In this document: piece after piece, positions 60,783 to 64,000 of the stretch | Layout of the letters: each line of letters begins with the position of its first letter | Position numbering within the stretch: position 1 is the stretch's first letter | Source of the DNA: Curtobacterium sp. 458 | GTDB lineage: Bacteria > Actinomycetota > Actinomycetes > Actinomycetales > Microbacteriaceae | Assembly: GCF_030406605.1 (NCBI RefSeq) | Contig: NZ_CP129104.1 | Span: 1,610,662-1,674,661 of the forward strand | Length of the DNA: 64,000 nucleotides | Direction: 5' to 3' | Notes under the pieces: model-generated | Told to the model about the DNA's origin: nothing | What the model saw: the letters and a program-made list of their open reading frames with translations, nothing else | Database searches by the model: none | Program-made: the position numbers and the translations under genes

Positions 60783-61660
60783 CGGATGACCTCCCGGAAG
60801 ACCTCGCTCAGCCGGGGGACCCGGGGAGCGAACGAACCGACGGTGCCGGACGACACCGCACGCTGCAGGACGGACTGGGCGACCGCGTCGGACGCCTCGA
60901 ACACGGCGTACCCGCCGTCGAACTCGCGGACGCTGACGCCCGGTTCGTCGCGGAGCCAGGCGACGTCGCCGTCGACGAGCAGCTCCCACGCCGGTGGCCC
61001 GGCCTGCTTCCGGAGGTCCTCCTGCGGCCCGGACGCCCGGATCCGCCCGTCGGCGATGACGACGACGTCGTCGCACAGGCGCTCGACGACGTCGAGCTGG
61101 TGGCTCGAGAACAGCACCGGCACGCCCCGGCCCGCTGCTTCGCGCAGGACGCCGAGCACGACGTCCACGGCCATCGGGTCGAGGCCCGAGAAGGGCTCGT
61201 CCAGGACGAGCACCTCGGGGTCGTGCGCCAGTGCGGCGGCGACCTGCACCCGCTGCTGGTTGCCGAGGGACAGCTTCTCGACCTCGTCGTCGGCGTGCTT
61301 CCCGAGTTCGAGGCGCTCCAGCAGCTGCCCGGTCCGGTCGGCGGCCTCGCGCTTCCCGACGCCGTGCAGCCGGGCCAGGTAGGTGATCTGCTCGGCGACC
61401 CGCATCTTCGGGTACAGGCCGCGCTCCTCGGGCATGTACCCGAACCGCTTCCGGTCCGCCGGACCGATGGCGCTGCCGTCGATCGACACCGTCCCCGCGT
61501 CGGGCTCGAGCACCCCGAGCAGGATGCGCATGGTCGTGGTCTTGCCGGCGCCGTTGCCGCCGACGAAGCCGGTGAGGCGTCCGCGGCCGACGTCGAACCC
61601 GACGTCGTCCAGGACCCGGCGCTCGCCGAAGCGCTTCGTCACGCCCTCGATGGTGAGCAT
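60779..61660 (-). CDS. ABC transporter ATP-binding protein (NatA-like)
   Basis: A 293-residue NBD: Walker A GNGAGKTTT (about 35-43), signature LSLGNQQRVQVAAALAH, Walker B LVLDEPFSGLDPMAVD, H-loop FSSHQL. GGAAGGGGAA before the ATG. Encodes the motor of the exporter with the downstream permease. Confidence 0.9.
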   Translation of the reverse strand: MLTIEGVTKRFGERRVLDDVGFDVGRGRLTGFVGGNGAGKTTTMRILLGVLEPDAGTVSIDGSAIGPADRKRFGYMPEERGLYPKMRVAEQITYLARLHGVGKREAADRTGQLLERLELGKHADDEVEKLSLGNQQRVQVAAALAHDPEVLVLDEPFSGLDPMAVDVVLGVLREAAGRGVPVLFSSHQLDVVERLCDDVVVIADGRIRASGPQEDLRKQAGPPAWELLVDGDVAWLRDEPGVSVREFDGGYAVFEASDAVAQSVLQRAVSSGTVGSFAPRVPRLSEVFREVIR

Positions 61661-61969
61661 CGCTGGTTCCCCTTCCGTCGACGCACCTCGCCGACGTCTC
61701 GACGCTATTGGCCGGGAGGCCCGGCTCGCCTCCGGCTGTCGGCGGGACTTCCCGAGCGGGTCCCCTCCGTCGTACGGGGGAGACGCCGTGGCAGGGGGGC
61801 GACCGTCGCGCTGAGGGGTGTCGCCCCGGGCGCCGGGCGCGTCCCAGCGATCCGGCGGCGGCCGTCGGTACGATGCGGCGACCGCGCTCCGAGAGGGCCG
61901 CGTCGCCGCGCGCAGGGCGCGGCCGAAGCCCGTGTCCCGACCGGGCGCAGCACCGTTGAGGGGGAGCAC
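61661..61969. other. Divergent 309-bp gap
   Basis: No gene. Minus-strand TAGCGT (61707-61702) is a -10-like box for the ABC operon. A short GGAGGC-7 nt-GCCTCC hairpin (61715-61733) resembles the gene-end family but lies between two gene starts. TACGAT (61868-61873) is a possible -10 for the LCP gene. Confidence 0.45.
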
Positions 61970-63373
61970 GTGACCGAGCAGCAGGAGCACACCGCGGTCG
62001 AGGAACCGGCAGCGGTCGTCCGCCACGGACGCCTCGCCCCGCGCAGCCCGATCGGCTTCGCCGCCCGCGTCGTCGCGATGTCCGCCGCCGTCGCGCTGGT
62101 CGGTGCGGGATCGGTCGCCGCGATCGCCTCCTACCAGGTCGTCAGCCAGGCCAAGCCGCCGGTGTCGCTCGCGATGCCCGGCACGACGGCGAAGGCTGCT
62201 CCGGAACTGACCGCGCAGTCCGGCGAGGTGAACATGCTCCTCGTCGCGACGGACACCCGTGACGGTCAAGGTGCTGGCTTCGACGACCCCGTCAGTCGTC
62301 GGGCGAGCTCCGGCGTGGGCAACAACGACACCACGCTGCTCGTGCACATCTCCGCGGACCACACGAACATGGCCGTGGTCAGCTTCCCCCGTGACCTCGT
62401 CATCCCGATCCCCGCGTGCACCAACGACAACGGCTCCGTGACGCCGGCGACCGACGCGGCGATGCTCAACACGGCCCTGTCCCGCGGCGGTGAGCAGCAC
62501 GGTCTGGGGTGCGTCGCGAAGACGATCTCCGACCTCACCGGCCTGCAGATCCCCTACGCCGGCATGATCACCTTCGACGGCGTCGTCGCGATGGCGGACG
62601 CGGTCGGCGGCGTCGAGGTCTGCCTCGCGACCCCGATCGTGGACACCGACGTCTCCCCGGCACTCGACCTGCAGGCCGGGAACCAGGAGCTCTCCGGGGC
62701 CGAGGCCGCCGCCTTCCTCCGCTCTCGCCACGGTGTCGGCGACCGGAGCGACCTCGGCCGGATCAGCAACCAGCAGACGTTCATGTCCGCCCTCGCCCGG
62801 CAGACGGTGTCCGCGGGCACGCTGACGAACCCCGGGCGGGTCCTGCGGCTGGCGGAGACCGCGGCCAAGCACATGACGCTGTCCGACACGCTCGCCGACC
62901 CGACCACGCTCGCCCGGATGGCACTCGCGGTGCAGAACGTCGGGCTGTCCCAGATGGTGTTCGTGCAGTACCCGGTGGCCGACGACCCGTCCGACACGAA
63001 CCGGGTCATCGTGTCCGAGGACGCGGCCTCCCAGCTCAACGCGGTGCTCAAGGCGAACGAGCCGGTCGTGCTCGGCGAGGACAGCCTCGGTCGTTCAGCG
63101 GTGAAGGACCCGAACGCGAGCGCGTCCCCGTCGGCCGGGACCGGGTCGTCGTCGGGCTCCGGGTCGGGGTCGCCGTCGTCGGGGTCCGGTTCGCCGTCCG
63201 GGGGTGCGTCCTCGGGCGCAGGCTCGTCGTCCGGTGCGGCATCGGCCCCGGCCGGTGCGGCATCGGCCCCGGCGGGCACGCCGAGCGCCCCGCGGACCTC
63301 GGCGGCGCCGCTGCCGGACAACGTCTCGGGTCAGAGCGCCGCGACGGTCACCTGCGCCAAGCGGGACGACTAG
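61970..63373 (+). CDS. LytR-CpsA-Psr (LCP) cell-wall protein with Ser/Gly tail
   Basis: A 467-residue membrane-anchored enzyme: cytosolic N-terminus, one transmembrane segment (GFAARVVAMSAAVALVGAGSVAAIASYQVV), then an LCP domain (NDTTLLVHISADHTNMAVVSFPRDLVIPIP with the conserved Arg-Asp, and FLRSRHGVGDRSDLGRISNQQ). LCP enzymes attach polyprenyl-phosphate-linked polymers to peptidoglycan. The C-terminal about 70 residues are Ser/Gly/Pro-rich, with a 21-bp repeat (63233-63274) encoding AASAPAG twice. GTG at 61970 follows GAGGGGG. Confidence 0.87.
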   Translation: MTEQQEHTAVEEPAAVVRHGRLAPRSPIGFAARVVAMSAAVALVGAGSVAAIASYQVVSQAKPPVSLAMPGTTAKAAPELTAQSGEVNMLLVATDTRDGQGAGFDDPVSRRASSGVGNNDTTLLVHISADHTNMAVVSFPRDLVIPIPACTNDNGSVTPATDAAMLNTALSRGGEQHGLGCVAKTISDLTGLQIPYAGMITFDGVVAMADAVGGVEVCLATPIVDTDVSPALDLQAGNQELSGAEAAAFLRSRHGVGDRSDLGRISNQQTFMSALARQTVSAGTLTNPGRVLRLAETAAKHMTLSDTLADPTTLARMALAVQNVGLSQMVFVQYPVADDPSDTNRVIVSEDAASQLNAVLKANEPVVLGEDSLGRSAVKDPNASASPSAGTGSSSGSGSGSPSSGSGSPSGGASSGAGSSSGAASAPAGAASAPAGTPSAPRTSAAPLPDNVSGQSAATVTCAKRDD

Positions 63374-64000
63374 CCCGCGACGCCGTGCTCGAACGCCCAG
63401 ACCACGGCCTGGATGCGGTCGCGCAGTCCGAGCTTCTGCAGCACGTTCGACACGTGCGTCTTCACGGTGGCGTCCCCGACGAACAGCTCGCGGGCGATCT
63501 CGGCGTTGCTCAGACCCCGGGCGAGGAGCCGGAGCACCTCGGCCTCCCGCTCGGTCAGGCCCGCGCCGGCGACGGCGGCCGCGGCGATCGCGGTCGTGTC
63601 GACCGGCGTCGTCGGGGTCGGTACCGGCGCCGCGGTGGCACGGCTGATCACCCGGCGGGTGACGTCCGGCGCGAGCAGGGCGTCCCCGGCGGCGACCGTG
63701 CGCACGGCCTCGATCAGCCGCTCGGGGGAGGCGTTCTTCAGCAGGAACCCGCTCGCGCCGGCCTCGAGCGCCTGGAAGAGCGCGTCGTCGTGGTCGAACG
63801 TGGTGAGCACGAGCACCGCGGGCGGGTCGTCGAGGGCGGCGATGCGCCGGGCTGCCTCGAGGCCGTCGACGCCGGGCATCTGCACGTCGAGGCACACCAC
63901 GTCGGGCCGGAGCCGCACGACCGCGTCGACGGCCTGCTCCCCGTCGGCCGCTTCGCCCACGACGCGGAGGCCCGGCTCGGACTCGAGGATCACCTTGAAG
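63370..64000 (-). CDS. NarL-type response regulator (5' end beyond the window)
   Basis: Fragment of a response regulator; its N-terminus runs past base 64000. Visible: phosphoacceptor VVCLDVQMPGVDG, the LTTFDHDDALFQALEAGASGFLLK segment and a LuxR helix-turn-helix LTEREAEVLRLLARGLSNAEIARELFVGDATVKTHVSNVLQKL. Its stop codon shares CTAG (63370-63373) with the LCP stop on the other strand. The histidine kinase is presumably further right, outside the window. Confidence 0.88.
   Translation of the reverse strand, partial: FKVILESEPGLRVVGEAADGEQAVDAVVRLRPDVVCLDVQMPGVDGLEAARRIAALDDPPAVLVLTTFDHDDALFQALEAGASGFLLKNASPERLIEAVRTVAAGDALLAPDVTRRVISRATAAPVPTPTTPVDTTAIAAAAVAGAGLTEREAEVLRLLARGLSNAEIARELFVGDATVKTHVSNVLQKLGLRDRIQAVVWAFEHGVAG

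Noticed and set aside
61715..61733. GGAGGC/GCCTCC repeat as terminator
   Set aside because: It is short, has a bulge and lies between two gene starts, so a terminator role does not fit.

Overview
The window is a stretch of very GC-rich chromosome with dense, mostly short-spaced genes, many GTG starts, 4-nt ATGA/GTGA gene overlaps and leaderless-type promoters. This points to a high-GC actinobacterium, most likely Microbacteriaceae; a Curtobacterium-like organism is my best guess from gene content (DUF6421 protein, mobA-DUF6457-moeA, arr, LCP protein). No rRNA, tRNA, phage, insertion sequence or CRISPR array was seen.

Layout. 0.1-11 kb: aquaporin AqpZ, a secreted phosphoesterase with a coupled lipoprotein, a five-gene minus-strand operon (DUF6421, SDR, threonine aldolase, two tiny membrane proteins) and a large secreted alpha/beta hydrolase. 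11-14.5 kb: three small regulator/target sets (MerR with an SDR; TetR with an NmrA-like reductase and a HAD hydrolase). 14.5-20.7 kb: molybdenum cluster (MobA, DUF6457, MoeA, FdhD, FdhF/YdeP-type oxidoreductase) plus an antibiotic-kinase homologue. 20.8-26.3 kb: GT39 membrane glycosyltransferase, DUF1349 protein, quinone reductase, a TetR-73 aa protein-Arr (rifampin ADP-ribosyltransferase) operon and an Nei2-type DNA glycosylase. 26.3-27.4 kb: a VapBC45-like toxin-antitoxin pair. 27.4-31.6 kb: TetR-controlled sugar uptake and oxidation cluster. 31.9-44.5 kb: SDR/LysR, amine oxidase/APC permease, an ABC exporter, a YeiH-type transporter and several small proteins. 44.7-57.7 kb: a 13-gene catabolic island built around a RutA-like flavin monooxygenase. 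57.8-64 kb: TetR-controlled SDR/SnoaL pair, NatAB-like ABC exporter, LytR-CpsA-Psr protein and a NarL-type response regulator cut by the window edge.

The most interesting system is the 44.7-57.7 kb island: a ribose-type ABC importer with a structured mRNA leader, a RutA homologue, three different amide/ureide hydrolases (nitrilase, amidase-signature, isochorismatase families), an MFS transporter, two regulators and two divergently encoded flavin reductases. Together these look like uptake, flavin-dependent ring opening and stepwise hydrolysis of a cyclic amide or ureide; the substrate cannot be named from sequence.

Two genome-wide signals recur. (1) Nine intergenic inverted repeats with GGAGGC...GCCTCC ends sit almost only at gene 3' ends, mostly between convergent genes, and probably act as bidirectional terminators. 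(2) At ten genes a TANNNT -10 box lies 6-7 nt before the start codon with no ribosome-binding site, which predicts leaderless mRNAs, especially for regulators. Coordinates are from reading the sequence by eye; single-base errors in the positions of short motifs are possible.
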